64,000 nucleotides of DNA from Sulfurimonas sp. Its GTDB lineage: Bacteria; Campylobacterota; Campylobacteria; Campylobacterales; Sulfurimonadaceae. The DNA lies in contig NZ_JAQTOD010000001.1 of NCBI RefSeq assembly GCF_028713515.1, positions 124,001 to 188,000 of the forward strand. The letters run 5' to 3'. The notes under the pieces were generated by a model. It saw only the letters and a list, made by a program, of their open reading frames with translations. It was not told the origin of the DNA and did no database searches. Position numbers and translations under genes: made by a program. Positions 1-10,123 of this stretch are shown piece after piece (within the stretch, counting starts at the first letter, position 1; each line of letters begins with the position of its first letter).

Positions 1-516
1 CCACTCCATATGCTCGCGAACATCTACTAGTTTAAAATCAACCATGCCAATAGCACGAGCTTCAAGCAGTGACTCAAGCTCATCGCTATCCAGCTCTTTT
101 TTGTTTACTAATACTTGGCACTCTTCTTTTGTTAGACCACGAGAGTGTTGGTGTACTGCGCTCTCCATTCCAAGCTCTAATTTTTTTGCTTCCGCGTACT
201 CTGGAGTACAATATATCTGACAGTGACACACACCATCTTCTGGAATCTCTTTTTCAATCGCTATAGTGCAAGGACATGTTCTGTTATCTGTACTTTGGAA
301 TTTTCCATCGACCTCTTCAACCATATAGCATGGACAAAATCTCTTGTTGTACATTACTTTATTTCTAGCAAGTCCAAGTTGTACACCTTCATTTATCTCT
401 GCCATAGGATTATATTGCCAGTTGAACTGTTTTATGACTTTATCTGTAAATTTAATTGTTTTCTCTAGTTCGGCTTGAAATTCTGGTGAATTCATATCTA
501 TTTTAATGATACTCAT
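1..516 (-). CDS. Ferredoxin-thioredoxin reductase catalytic-chain-like protein fused to rhodanese domain (3' end outside window)
   Basis: The gene runs off the left edge; 172 codons are visible from the ATG at 514-516, which has AGGA upstream. Three Cys-x-Cys pairs (C61/C63 in CPC, C81/C83 in CPC, C97/C99 in CHC) match the pattern of the ferredoxin-thioredoxin reductase catalytic beta chain, whose 4Fe-4S cluster and redox-active disulfide pass electrons to thioredoxin. From about residue 158 the sequence (VDFKLVDVREHMEW) begins a rhodanese domain, truncated before its active-site cysteine. It starts 17 bases after argG on the same strand, so the two are probably co-transcribed. The fold assignment is good; the electron donor and target are unknown. 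Confidence 0.8.
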   Translation of the reverse strand, partial: MSIIKIDMNSPEFQAELEKTIKFTDKVIKQFNWQYNPMAEINEGVQLGLARNKVMYNKRFCPCYMVEEVDGKFQSTDNRTCPCTIAIEKEIPEDGVCHCQIYCTPEYAEAKKLELGMESAVHQHSRGLTKEECQVLVNKKELDSDELESLLEARAIGMVDFKLVDVREHMEW

Positions 517-533
517 ATTTTTTTCCTGGTTCT

Positions 534-1754
534 TTATTTTCTATTTTTTCTAGCTTTACCAGCTATTATAAAACGCAGTGCATTGAGCTTAATGAACCCT
601 GCGGCATCTTTTTGATTATATACAGAATCTTCTTCAAAAGTACAATACTCTGGGTTGAAAAGTGAATACTCAGATGCACGACCAACAACAGTTACATTCC
701 CTTTGTAGAGTTTTAATCTTACAGTTCCAAATACATTTGTTTGTGATTTGTCAATTGCCGCTTGAAGCATTTCTCTCTCTGGAGAGAACCAAAAGCCGTT
801 ATAGATAAGTTTTGCATATCTAGGCATCAACTCATCTTTTAGATGTGCCTCTTCTCTATCGAGCGTAATTGACTCAATTGCACGATGAGCTTTAATCATA
901 ATAGTTCCACCTGGAGTCTCATAACATCCACGGCTTTTCATTCCTACAAATCTGTTTTCTACTATATCTGCGCGACCAATTCCATGTTTTCCGCCAATTT
1001 GATTTAGTGTAGCAAGCATTGTTGCAGGTGAGAGCTCTTCTCCATTTAACGAGACTGGATCACCATTTTTATAGCCGATAGTGATATACTCTGGAGTATC
1101 TGGAGCATCTTCTGGTTTTGTAGTCCAAAGCCACATGCTATCTTCTGGCTCTGCGTTTGGATCCTCTAAAATTCCACCTTCGTATGAGATGTGAAGCAGG
1201 TTTGCATCCATAGAGTATGGAGATTTCTTGCCTTTCTTCTCTATCTGAATTCCATGTTCTGCCGCATATGCTAAAAGTTTTTCTCTTGAGTTTAGATCCC
1301 ACTCCCTCCATGGAGCGATAATTGTCAGCGTTGAATCTTTGCCTAAATAACCCATCTCAAAACGAACCTGATCATTTCCTTTCCCAGTTGCACCATGACT
1401 TACGCCATCGGCGCCAGTGATATGAGCGATTTCAACTTGTCTTTTTGCAATTAGGGGTCTTGCAATTGAGGTTCCTAAAAGGTACTCTCCCTCATAGATG
1501 GCATTAGCTCTAAACATTGGGAATACATAGTCTTTTACAAACTCTTCTCTTAAGTCGTCAATAAAAATATTTTCAGGTTTAATGCCTAAAGATAGCGCTT
1601 TAATTCGAGCTGGTTCAACTTCTTCTCCTTGACCAATATCCGCAGTAAAAGTTACAACTTCGCATTTATACTCGTCTTGAAGCCATTTTAAGATTACGCT
1701 TGTGTCTAATCCACCAGAGTAAGCCAGAACTACTTTTTTAACATTTTTTTTCAT
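534..1754 (-). CDS. argG: Argininosuccinate synthase
   Basis: This 406-residue protein condenses citrulline and aspartate with ATP to give argininosuccinate, the penultimate step of arginine synthesis, in the cytoplasm. The N-terminal P-loop SGGLDTS (about residues 14-20) is the PP-loop ATPase signature of the family, and the length is normal for bacterial ArgG. The body contains the expected [13 protein letters not shown] segment. It is transcribed leftward into the FTR/rhodanese gene, 17 bases away. No arginine attenuator or operator was recognised upstream. Confidence 0.97.
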   Translation of the reverse strand: MKKNVKKVVLAYSGGLDTSVILKWLQDEYKCEVVTFTADIGQGEEVEPARIKALSLGIKPENIFIDDLREEFVKDYVFPMFRANAIYEGEYLLGTSIARPLIAKRQVEIAHITGADGVSHGATGKGNDQVRFEMGYLGKDSTLTIIAPWREWDLNSREKLLAYAAEHGIQIEKKGKKSPYSMDANLLHISYEGGILEDPNAEPEDSMWLWTTKPEDAPDTPEYITIGYKNGDPVSLNGEELSPATMLATLNQIGGKHGIGRADIVENRFVGMKSRGCYETPGGTIMIKAHRAIESITLDREEAHLKDELMPRYAKLIYNGFWFSPEREMLQAAIDKSQTNVFGTVRLKLYKGNVTVVGRASEYSLFNPEYCTFEEDSVYNQKDAAGFIKLNALRFIIAGKARKNRK

Positions 1755-1910
1755 ATAACAGCCCTTGTAAAATAAATAATTGTTGGGATTTTACAACAAA
1801 AGAGTTTAAAAGAGAGTTAGTTGTGCGAGGGTAAGTCTCTGATATAATTTAGTGCAGAGTTTTGCTAGATAAATCTTAAAAGAATAAATGCGGATACAAA
1901 AGAGCTTTTA

Positions 1911-2288
1911 TTACCCTTTTGTATCAAATAGTATCCCAGTAACTTCTTGCATTTTTGGAAGAAAATCAGCTGCTTGTTCCGCTGGAAATCTTCTTAGTAG
2001 TTTACTTGTTTCAGATTCTACAACTGATACATAAAATACATCTTGTGAATCAACACCAAACTTAATATTTGTACTCATTGGAGCTAGGGCTTTATTTAAT
2101 TTAGCTACTAAGTCTTGAACATCTTCTTTGGAATCTATTTTTAAACCAGAACCACCTTTTTGTTGCTCCTTAACATGGTTATCACTTTTTTGAACCTGAT
2201 TAACTTGTTCAACTTGAGATTTGTTTTGAGTTTGAGGTGAACTTAACTGTGTTTGTTGCTGTTTTGCAACATTTGCTATGCCATCCAT
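1911..2288 (-). CDS. flaG: FlaG family flagellar protein
   Basis: This is a 125-residue protein with a Gln/Ser-rich, low-complexity N-terminal half (residues 8-45) and a conserved C-terminal FlaG domain (about 50-125) containing LVAKLNKALAP and LLRRFPAEQAADFLP. FlaG proteins influence flagellar filament length and motility; their exact mechanism is not settled. The gene stands alone on the minus strand, away from other filament genes. A near-consensus sigma-28 promoter lies 41-67 bases upstream, which places it in the late flagellar class and supports the assignment independently. Confidence 0.9.
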   Translation of the reverse strand: MDGIANVAKQQQTQLSSPQTQNKSQVEQVNQVQKSDNHVKEQQKGGSGLKIDSKEDVQDLVAKLNKALAPMSTNIKFGVDSQDVFYVSVVESETSKLLRRFPAEQAADFLPKMQEVTGILFDTKG

Positions 2289-2328
2289 GACTACCCCTTT
2301 TTTTACTAGAGAAAATTATACAGTAACC

Positions 2329-2355
2329 ACATCGGCATAAAAAATAAATACTTTA
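2329..2355 (-). promoter_or_regulatory. Sigma-28 (FliA) promoter of flaG
   Basis: Read on the minus strand there is TAAAGTAT, an 11-base spacer and GCCGATGT. The enterobacterial FliA consensus is TAAAGTTT-N11-GCCGATAA, so 13 of 16 positions and the spacing agree. The -10 element ends about 40 bases before the flaG ATG. Use of this element is inferred from the match and the flagellar gene behind it. Confidence 0.75.
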
Positions 2356-2405
2356 ATTTTTTTAAGCAATAAAAATTTTGCACTATTTATGATAATCTTG
2401 CATTT

Positions 2406-3611
2406 ATGAACGAATATATAAAATTATTAAAATCAGAGTCTATTCTTAGACGATTATCGACTATTCAGTTAATATCATATTTTGGTGCATGGTTTAGCAA
2501 TGTTGCCATCTATACTTTACTATTACAGATGAGAGTATCCGCAGAAGTTGTGGCATTTGTGGCAATGCTCCACTTTTTATCGGGTGTTGTCCAAGCTCCT
2601 ATTTCAGGTTCGATAATAGATAGGATGGAACCAAAAAAGCTTATGTTGATTCTGGTATCTTTTGAAATTATTGCAACTATATCTCTGGTTTTTATAGATA
2701 ATATGTCTGATTTATGGTTGCTTTATGTATTGATATTCGTGAAGATGGCGGCCGCTAGTTTTTACTTTACAACAGAGATGTCACTACTTCCAAAATTTCT
2801 TAGTGGTGAAAAACTACAAAGAGCAAATGAGCTTCACTCTATAATTTGGTCATTTTCTTATACTCTTGGAATGGCGTTAAGTGGATTTTTTGTTTACTTT
2901 TTTGGAATTAAGACAGCTTTTATTTTGGATGCTTTTATCTTTATGGTAGGATTTGCTTTGCTTTACAATACAAAGATAAAAATAGAAATGTTTAGAAGCA
3001 GTGAAAATTTAATAAAAATGATGGGAGATACATTTAAATATCTTAAAAAATCTCCCTATGCAATTCACCTCATGCTTGTTCATGCTTTTGTTGGTTTAAC
3101 GGCTTTTGATGCCCTAGTTGTGTTGATGGTTGATAAATATTATGCTTCAGTGATTGCAACATCATTGGCCCTAGGGCTTTTGCACGCTTCTAGAGCTTTG
3201 GGGCTAGTCATAGGACCTATTTTGTTAAGTAGATGGGTTAATAATAAAAGAGTGGCTTATATATTTATATTTCAAGCACTAGCTGTTTGGTTATGGGCTT
3301 TTTTAATGAAAGATTTTTATATGTCACTTCTTGCTAGTGTTGTTGTTGGTCTTTTTACTACTACTCTTTGGTCATATACATACACGATTCTTCAAAAAAA
3401 TATAGAACAAAAATATTATGGCAGAATCGTTGCCTATAATGATATGCTTTTTTTAGGTTCAGCTTCTACAACATCATTTATGATAGGATTTTTGGCAACG
3501 CGTGATCACTCTTTGGAATTTATCACTGTACTTATTGGGGTAGGATTTTTAGTTGGCGGAATTTACTTTTCATGGGTAATGAAAACTCAAAAGATTAAGG
3601 ATATATATTGA
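2406..3611 (+). CDS. Major facilitator superfamily transporter
   Basis: This 401-residue protein is almost wholly hydrophobic, with about 12 predicted membrane segments in two halves. The loop SGSIIDRMEPKKLMLIL near residues 67-83 resembles the cytoplasmic loop 2-3 motif of MFS drug exporters (EntS/MefA-like). It is therefore probably a proton-coupled exporter in the inner membrane; the substrate cannot be read from sequence. Its TGA stop overlaps the TTG start of the next small gene, so the two are translationally coupled. It diverges from flaG. Confidence 0.8.
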   Translation: MNEYIKLLKSESILRRLSTIQLISYFGAWFSNVAIYTLLLQMRVSAEVVAFVAMLHFLSGVVQAPISGSIIDRMEPKKLMLILVSFEIIATISLVFIDNMSDLWLLYVLIFVKMAAASFYFTTEMSLLPKFLSGEKLQRANELHSIIWSFSYTLGMALSGFFVYFFGIKTAFILDAFIFMVGFALLYNTKIKIEMFRSSENLIKMMGDTFKYLKKSPYAIHLMLVHAFVGLTAFDALVVLMVDKYYASVIATSLALGLLHASRALGLVIGPILLSRWVNNKRVAYIFIFQALAVWLWAFLMKDFYMSLLASVVVGLFTTTLWSYTYTILQKNIEQKYYGRIVAYNDMLFLGSASTTSFMIGFLATRDHSLEFITVLIGVGFLVGGIYFSWVMKTQKIKDIY

Positions 3612-3862
3612 TTACATTTGCTGTTATTGGTGGATTGCTTTTAAATGTTGGAGCATATTTGACCCTAAAGGGGAAGATATATGAAGCTGTTATTGTTTAT
3701 CTTTTTGCTGATGTTTGTTGGATTGCAGTGGCTTATGAGAGAGGTGATTTTTTAGGAACACTATTTACAGTTGCTGGTGTTATATTTGGATTTTTAGCAT
3801 TTTGGAAAATGAAAAATGGAGAGATGAGTAAAAATTTAAATGGGGAAAAAGATGATTTATAA
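3608..3862 (+). CDS. Small inner-membrane protein, function unknown
   Basis: This 84-residue protein has three hydrophobic stretches (about residues 3-20, 25-42 and 49-67) and a charged, Lys/Asn-rich C-terminus. It starts with TTG overlapping the stop of the MFS gene, and its end overlaps the next gene. I do not recognise a family. The overlaps on both sides suggest production with the transporter and a role linked to it, but that is inference only. Confidence 0.65.
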   Translation: MITFAVIGGLLLNVGAYLTLKGKIYEAVIVYLFADVCWIAVAYERGDFLGTLFTVAGVIFGFLAFWKMKNGEMSKNLNGEKDDL

Positions 3863-4118
3863 GTCAAAAATAGGTGATATAGATCTAAGTAAATTAACTA
3901 GACTCTATCCTGCTGCAGTTGTAAATGTTGATGGTGAGATTGCCGAGATGAGCCTAGAGTGGGCCGATATGAATGAGGATAAGGTAAATATAACTTCGTT
4001 TGTTTTAGTTTTTGATTTTACTCTACCAAAAGAGAAAGTAAGAGACAAAAAAGAGCTGCATTTTCAAACAAAAGATGAGCTTATACTAGCCATTCAAGAG
4101 GTTTCACAATTTTTTTAA
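3852..4118 (+). CDS. Conserved-looking small cytoplasmic protein, function unknown
   Basis: There are two in-frame starts, ATG at 3840 and ATG at 3852 (MIYKSKIGDIDLSK). I prefer 3852 because GGGGA lies just upstream and the protein then begins at the folded-looking segment. The product is about 88 residues with no membrane segment and alternating beta-like and helical stretches. It overlaps the preceding gene by 11 bases. It ends CAA TTT TTT TAA on a run of seven T, immediately before a MATE gene that lacks a normal start in the correct place. Confidence 0.6.
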   Translation: MIYKSKIGDIDLSKLTRLYPAAVVNVDGEIAEMSLEWADMNEDKVNITSFVLVFDFTLPKEKVRDKKELHFQTKDELILAIQEVSQFF

Positions 4119-4177
4119 TCTCAAATGACACTAAAAAAGTATTTTCGATAGCAATCCCAGCGGCCCTCAAGCATCTA

Positions 4178-5431
4178 GTGGATATCTCGCAAATTCTCAT
4201 AGATATGTTAATGGTTGGTATGATTAGCGTCTCAGCTATAGCTGCAGTTGGTATGAGTATGCAATTTATGATGATTATAAATGTTTTGATGACTCTTTAT
4301 GTTGTTGGTGGAAATACTTTAATATCGAGATTTATTGGACAAAGGAGAAAAAGGAGAGCGTCAGCACTTTTGTACTCGCTTGCTATTCTTGCTATTATTT
4401 TGTCCGTATTTGTAACTATTGGCGGATATTTTGGAAGTGAATATCTCTACTCAATTATGGGAGCAGAGGCTGATGTTGTTCATCAGGGCACACTATATTT
4501 TAAGATACTCTCTCTTGGCATTGTCTTTATATTTATTGATACGCTTTTGTACAACGCTCTCTCGGCGGCCGGAGACACGACCCACTCTCTTTACATAAAA
4601 CTGGTCTCCGCGGCAATTAATGCTTTTTTAAACTATGTTTTTATTTTTGGTCACTATGGATTTAGTGCCATGGGAATTGAGGGCTCTGCTTATGCTACAG
4701 TTGTAGCTTATATTTTTAGTGTTATTGCATATATTGTGCTTATCAAAAAACCGCACTCTAAGCTAAATGTGATTCCAATAATTAGATTTAAAGATATAAA
4801 AAGAGTCTTTAGCGTTGGGTGGAGCGCCGCGCTTGATAGGGGAATATCCAGTATCTCATTTTTGTTTTTTGTGGCAATTATCGCTGCGTATGGGACCGCA
4901 GAGTTTGCAGGCTATCAAGTTGGTCTTCGTGTGGAGGGTATAGCTTTTATGCCTGGATTTGGTTTCGCTATAGCTGCAATGGCGCTAGTTGGACAAAATT
5001 TAGGGGCAAAAGATAAAGAAAAAGCCTACAACATGGGCATCATAAGTGGAAGAGTTGCTTATGTTTTTATGGGAAGTGTCGGTGCTTTGCTTATAATATT
5101 TCCAGAGTTTTTGGTTGGGTTTTTTACAAAAGATGGCGCAACAATTGCGGTCGCATCTGAGTACCTGATATTGGTTGGTTTAGCACAGATTCCACTTGCC
5201 ATAATGTTTGTCTATTCTGGGGCACTTAGAGGTGCTGGAGCTACTAAAACAACGCTATTTGTAAACCTTTTTTCACTCTGGTTTTTTAGAGTAATTCCAT
5301 CATATATTGCCTATGAAATGGGATATGAAATTGTTGTGATTTTTATGATTATGAACATTGAAACGCTCATAAAAGGAATCGTCTATATTTACATATACAA
5401 AAAGAGAGTTTGGTTGGACACTAAGGTTTAA
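4178..5431 (+). CDS. MATE family efflux transporter (true N-terminus probably upstream)
   Basis: This 417-residue, 11-12-segment membrane protein has the MATE-type repeats (MISVSAIAAVGMS, GGNTLISRFIGQRRK, AGYQVGLRVEGIAFMPG, GALRGAGATKTT). MATE proteins export cationic drugs or other organic compounds using a sodium or proton gradient. The GTG at 4178 is the first standard start codon in frame, but it falls inside membrane segment 1. The codons upstream (4133-4177: KKVFSIAIPAALKHL) read as normal MATE N-terminus. The frame stays open to 4079 with only ATT, ATC or ATA as possible starts, or entry by frameshift from the gene before it. Confidence 0.85.
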   Translation: MDISQILIDMLMVGMISVSAIAAVGMSMQFMMIINVLMTLYVVGGNTLISRFIGQRRKRRASALLYSLAILAIILSVFVTIGGYFGSEYLYSIMGAEADVVHQGTLYFKILSLGIVFIFIDTLLYNALSAAGDTTHSLYIKLVSAAINAFLNYVFIFGHYGFSAMGIEGSAYATVVAYIFSVIAYIVLIKKPHSKLNVIPIIRFKDIKRVFSVGWSAALDRGISSISFLFFVAIIAAYGTAEFAGYQVGLRVEGIAFMPGFGFAIAAMALVGQNLGAKDKEKAYNMGIISGRVAYVFMGSVGALLIIFPEFLVGFFTKDGATIAVASEYLILVGLAQIPLAIMFVYSGALRGAGATKTTLFVNLFSLWFFRVIPSYIAYEMGYEIVVIFMIMNIETLIKGIVYIYIYKKRVWLDTKV

Positions 5432-5447
5432 AAATAGACATTTTTGA

Positions 5448-5453
5448 TATAAT
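5448..5453 (+). promoter_or_regulatory. -10 element of probable ligA promoter
   Basis: TATAAT is preceded by TTTTTGA, the usual look of a housekeeping promoter in Campylobacterota, where a T-rich stretch often replaces a clear -35 box. It lies 92 bases before the ligA start. Confidence 0.5.
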
Positions 5454-5541
5454 CAACCTTAAAAATTTAAATTATTAGAGAAAATATTACCTTTTTGGCC
5501 TAGCAATATTAACTCTTCAAAATACACAAAAAATGGCATAA

Positions 5542-8200
<2,659 letters not shown>

Positions 8201-8223
8201 AATATGATAAATCGCAATACTTT

Positions 8224-8793
8224 ATGATGCCTTTTAATAACCTTGGATTCGTCTTTAAACATTTCGGCTCTATTATATATTCTAAACCAATCTTAGAGGA
8301 TTTGTGTATATTTTTGCATGGCTTTACCGATAAAGAGAGTGTCTTAGACATAGGCGCAGGCACGGGAGTGATGAGCGAGTTCGCTTACAGATGCAACAAC
8401 ACCCTCAAATATGTCGCCGTTGACCCAGCAGAGGGTATGCTAAAGTACGCCCCTGAATATCTGGAGACTCACATAGGCACAGCAGAAGCACTACCGTTTA
8501 AAGATAGCAGTTTTGATGCCGTTTTTATGGGGGAGTCGCTGCATCATTTCAATGACATAGATGCCGCGCTTAGCGAAGTAGTGCGAGTACTAAAAGATGG
8601 CGGAAGGCTTTTCATCTATGATTTTGACAGAGGCACTTTTTTGGGCAAGAGCGTTTGCTTTATGGAAAGAGTATTTGGGGAACCTGCCAATTTTTATGAA
8701 CCTGCCGTATTAAAAGAGGTGCTAGAGAGTTACGGCTTTAGCGTAAGTATAAAGAAACACGGATGGCGGTATACCGTGAGTGCTTCTCTCTAG
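8224..8793 (+). CDS. Class I SAM-dependent methyltransferase
   Basis: This 189-residue protein has the methyltransferase-11 motifs: VLDIGAGTGVMSEFA (motif I), VAVDPAEGML (acidic loop), GTAEALPFKDSSFDAVFMG (motif IV) and EVVRVLKDGGRLFIYDF. The substrate is unknown; the set resembles small UbiE/type-11 enzymes acting on small molecules. The reading frame is richer in G and C at many third positions (GACATAGGCGCAGGCACGG) than ligA and tlyA. Together with the accessory neighbours this hints at later acquisition. Confidence 0.85.
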   Translation: MMPFNNLGFVFKHFGSIIYSKPILEDLCIFLHGFTDKESVLDIGAGTGVMSEFAYRCNNTLKYVAVDPAEGMLKYAPEYLETHIGTAEALPFKDSSFDAVFMGESLHHFNDIDAALSEVVRVLKDGGRLFIYDFDRGTFLGKSVCFMERVFGEPANFYEPAVLKEVLESYGFSVSIKKHGWRYTVSASL

Positions 8794-8812
8794 CAAATCA
8801 ACTTATTTTGTA

Positions 8813-8818
8813 TATAAT
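8813..8818 (+). promoter_or_regulatory. -10 element upstream of HNH gene
   Basis: TATAAT with TTTTGTA immediately before it, 45 bases upstream of the HNH endonuclease ATG. No convincing -35 box was found. Confidence 0.5.
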
Positions 8819-8862
8819 AGCTGTTTAGTAGATAGTTATGTGTATAGAAAGAGAATGAACTT

Positions 8863-9177
8863 ATGGCAAATAACTGGAATATTCCATTATGGTTGGAGCA
8901 AGAGGTAAGAGAGCGAGACAAAAAATGCGTTTATTGTGGTGTTGAGTTTACACTTTCAAAAATCTCCAAAAAAACAGCTGCAAGCTGGGAACATATTATC
9001 AACAATGTCAAGATCATTACAAGAGAAAATATTGCTCTGTGCTGTTGCGGCTGCAACGCAAGTAAAGGGCGAAAACAACTTTCGATTTGGCTTCAAACGA
9101 AGTATTGCCAAGAACGAAATATTACCCCTAACACAGTGGCACCGATAATTAAGCAGGCAATACAAAATGGGTTGTAA
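8863..9177 (+). CDS. Small HNH endonuclease
   Basis: This 104-residue protein has a first Cys pair CVYCG (about residues 24-28), a catalytic-type region WEHIINN (about 44-50), and the segment NIALCCCGCNASKG (about 57-70) that supplies the second Cys pair and the N of the HNH motif. HNH nucleases bind one catalytic metal and cut DNA. Stand-alone small ones occur in mobile elements, restriction systems and anti-phage loci. It is monocistronic with its own -10 box. Two inverted repeats follow its stop. The target is unknown. Confidence 0.8.
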   Translation: MANNWNIPLWLEQEVRERDKKCVYCGVEFTLSKISKKTAASWEHIINNVKIITRENIALCCCGCNASKGRKQLSIWLQTKYCQERNITPNTVAPIIKQAIQNGL

Positions 9178-9194
9178 ACCACGTAACAACCAAA

Positions 9195-9222
9195 AGCAGG
9201 CCAATCAAAAGCCTGCTGATTG
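9195..9222 (+). other. Possible H-type pseudoknot or terminator between HNH gene and small membrane gene
   Basis: AGCAGGC (9195-9201) is complementary to GCCTGCT (9211-9217). The loop segment CAATCA (9202-9207) is complementary to TGATTG (9217-9222). The two helices share one base and interleave, the geometry of an H-type pseudoknot. A weaker hairpin, GGTTGT (9170-9175) with ACAACC (9186-9191), precedes it. It lies about 30 bases before the next ATG. A simple terminator is the plainer explanation. Confidence 0.4.
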
Positions 9223-9252
9223 ATTTAATATCTAGAAAACGGAGATAAAAAA

Positions 9253-9510
9253 ATGGATACTTTAACAATAGATATCATCGGTATCTTAGGAGTAGCTATA
9301 GTCGTGGTAGTATATTTTTTACTCCAAAGCGAAAAAATAGACCCAAAAGGGTTTTTGTATTCGTTTTTTAATGCTGTGGGTTCACTGCTTATTTTGTATT
9401 CACTTTTGTATAACTGGAATCTCGCCTATTTTATCATAGAATTTATCTGGATTTTGATAAGCTTGTATGGGCTTCGTAGATGGTATAGAAACAAAAATCA
9501 AAACGCATGA
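9253..9510 (+). CDS. CBU_0592-like small membrane protein
   Basis: This 85-residue protein has three hydrophobic segments (about residues 6-24, 33-48 and 54-74) and the arrangement YFLLQSEKIDPKGFLYSFFNAVGSLL, followed by a short basic tail. This resembles the small CBU_0592 family of membrane proteins, which has no established function. A purine-rich ribosome site (ACGGAGA) precedes the ATG. The gene sits between an HNH nuclease and a toxin-antitoxin pair. Confidence 0.7.
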   Translation: MDTLTIDIIGILGVAIVVVVYFLLQSEKIDPKGFLYSFFNAVGSLLILYSLLYNWNLAYFIIEFIWILISLYGLRRWYRNKNQNA

Positions 9511-9533
9511 AGTTGCGCCATGGCACTAGCAAC

Positions 9534-9562
9534 TTGACATAGCGTACGATATTAAGTACAAT
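9534..9562 (+). promoter_or_regulatory. Sigma-70 promoter and YefM-type operator of the toxin-antitoxin operon
   Basis: TTGACA (9534-9539), a 17-base spacer and TACAAT (9557-9562) form one of the best sigma-70 promoters in the window. Two hexamers with a GTAC core, CGTACG (9543-9548) and AGTACA (9555-9560), overlap it with centres exactly 12 bases apart. The E. coli yefM-yoeB operator is two palindromes with TGTACA cores 12 bases apart, so conditional repression by the antitoxin-toxin complex is a reasonable inference. Confidence 0.7.
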
Positions 9563-9590
9563 TTACAAAATTAATCGAAAAGGCACCTCT

Positions 9591-9836
9591 ATGATAAGAG
9601 TAATGTCGGCAAGCGAAGTTAGAGCAAATATTTACAATGTTATGGATGAAACTGCGCAAAGTCATGAGCCTGTGCTTATAACAGGAAAAAGAAATAATGT
9701 CGTGATGCTCTCCCTTGAGGATTGGAATGCGATAGAAGAGACGCTATATTTAAATTCTATACCAAATTTAGCATCTTCCATACAAGATTCGATGAAGTCG
9801 GATGATAGCGAATTTAGTGAAGATATAGAGTGGTAA
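9591..9836 (+). CDS. YefM/Phd family antitoxin
   Basis: This 81-residue protein begins MIRVMSASEVRANIYNVMD, the conserved N-terminal DNA-binding part of the Phd/YefM fold, followed by PVLITGKRNNVVMLSLEDWNAIEETLYL. The acidic C-terminal tail (SMKSDDSEFSEDIEW) is the part that normally wraps and neutralises the toxin. It overlaps the toxin gene by 7 bases and follows a strong promoter with GTAC operator repeats, as expected for an autoregulated antitoxin. Confidence 0.92.
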   Translation: MIRVMSASEVRANIYNVMDETAQSHEPVLITGKRNNVVMLSLEDWNAIEETLYLNSIPNLASSIQDSMKSDDSEFSEDIEW

Positions 9837-10099
9837 TTAATAAAATACTTTATAGCAAATTGGCATTAAAAGATGCTAAAAAGTTATCTAGTGCCAGTTT
9901 AGATAAAAAAGCAAAAGAACTAATTGAGATTATTAAAAAAGATCCATTTCAAAATCCGCCGTCTTACGAGAAGTTAGCTGGAAATTTAAATGGCACATAC
10001 TCAAGAAGAATAAATATCCAACATAGAATAGTTTATGAAGTAAGAGAGAGCGATAAAGTCGTGAGAGTGCTTAGGATGTGGTCGCATTATGGAGAGTAG
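9830..10099 (+). CDS. yoeB: YoeB/Txe family toxin (ribosome-dependent mRNA endonuclease)
   Basis: This 89-residue basic protein of the RelE superfamily ends RINIQHRIVYEV ... VRVLRMWSHYGE, the YoeB/Txe C-terminal signature that supplies the catalytic His and the final residues next to the active site. YoeB cuts mRNA at the ribosomal A site when freed from YefM. The GTG start at 9830 overlaps the antitoxin end, the usual translational coupling. The frame is intact and full length, so the pair is probably functional. Confidence 0.92.
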   Translation: MVINKILYSKLALKDAKKLSSASLDKKAKELIEIIKKDPFQNPPSYEKLAGNLNGTYSRRINIQHRIVYEVRESDKVVRVLRMWSHYGE

Positions 10100-10123
10100 T
10101 TGCTCAAATAAAGGAGTATTGGT

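Noticed and set aside
1843-1848. TATAAT on the plus strand between argG and flaG
   Set aside because: Both neighbours are on the minus strand and nothing is read rightward from it; probably a chance match in AT-rich sequence.
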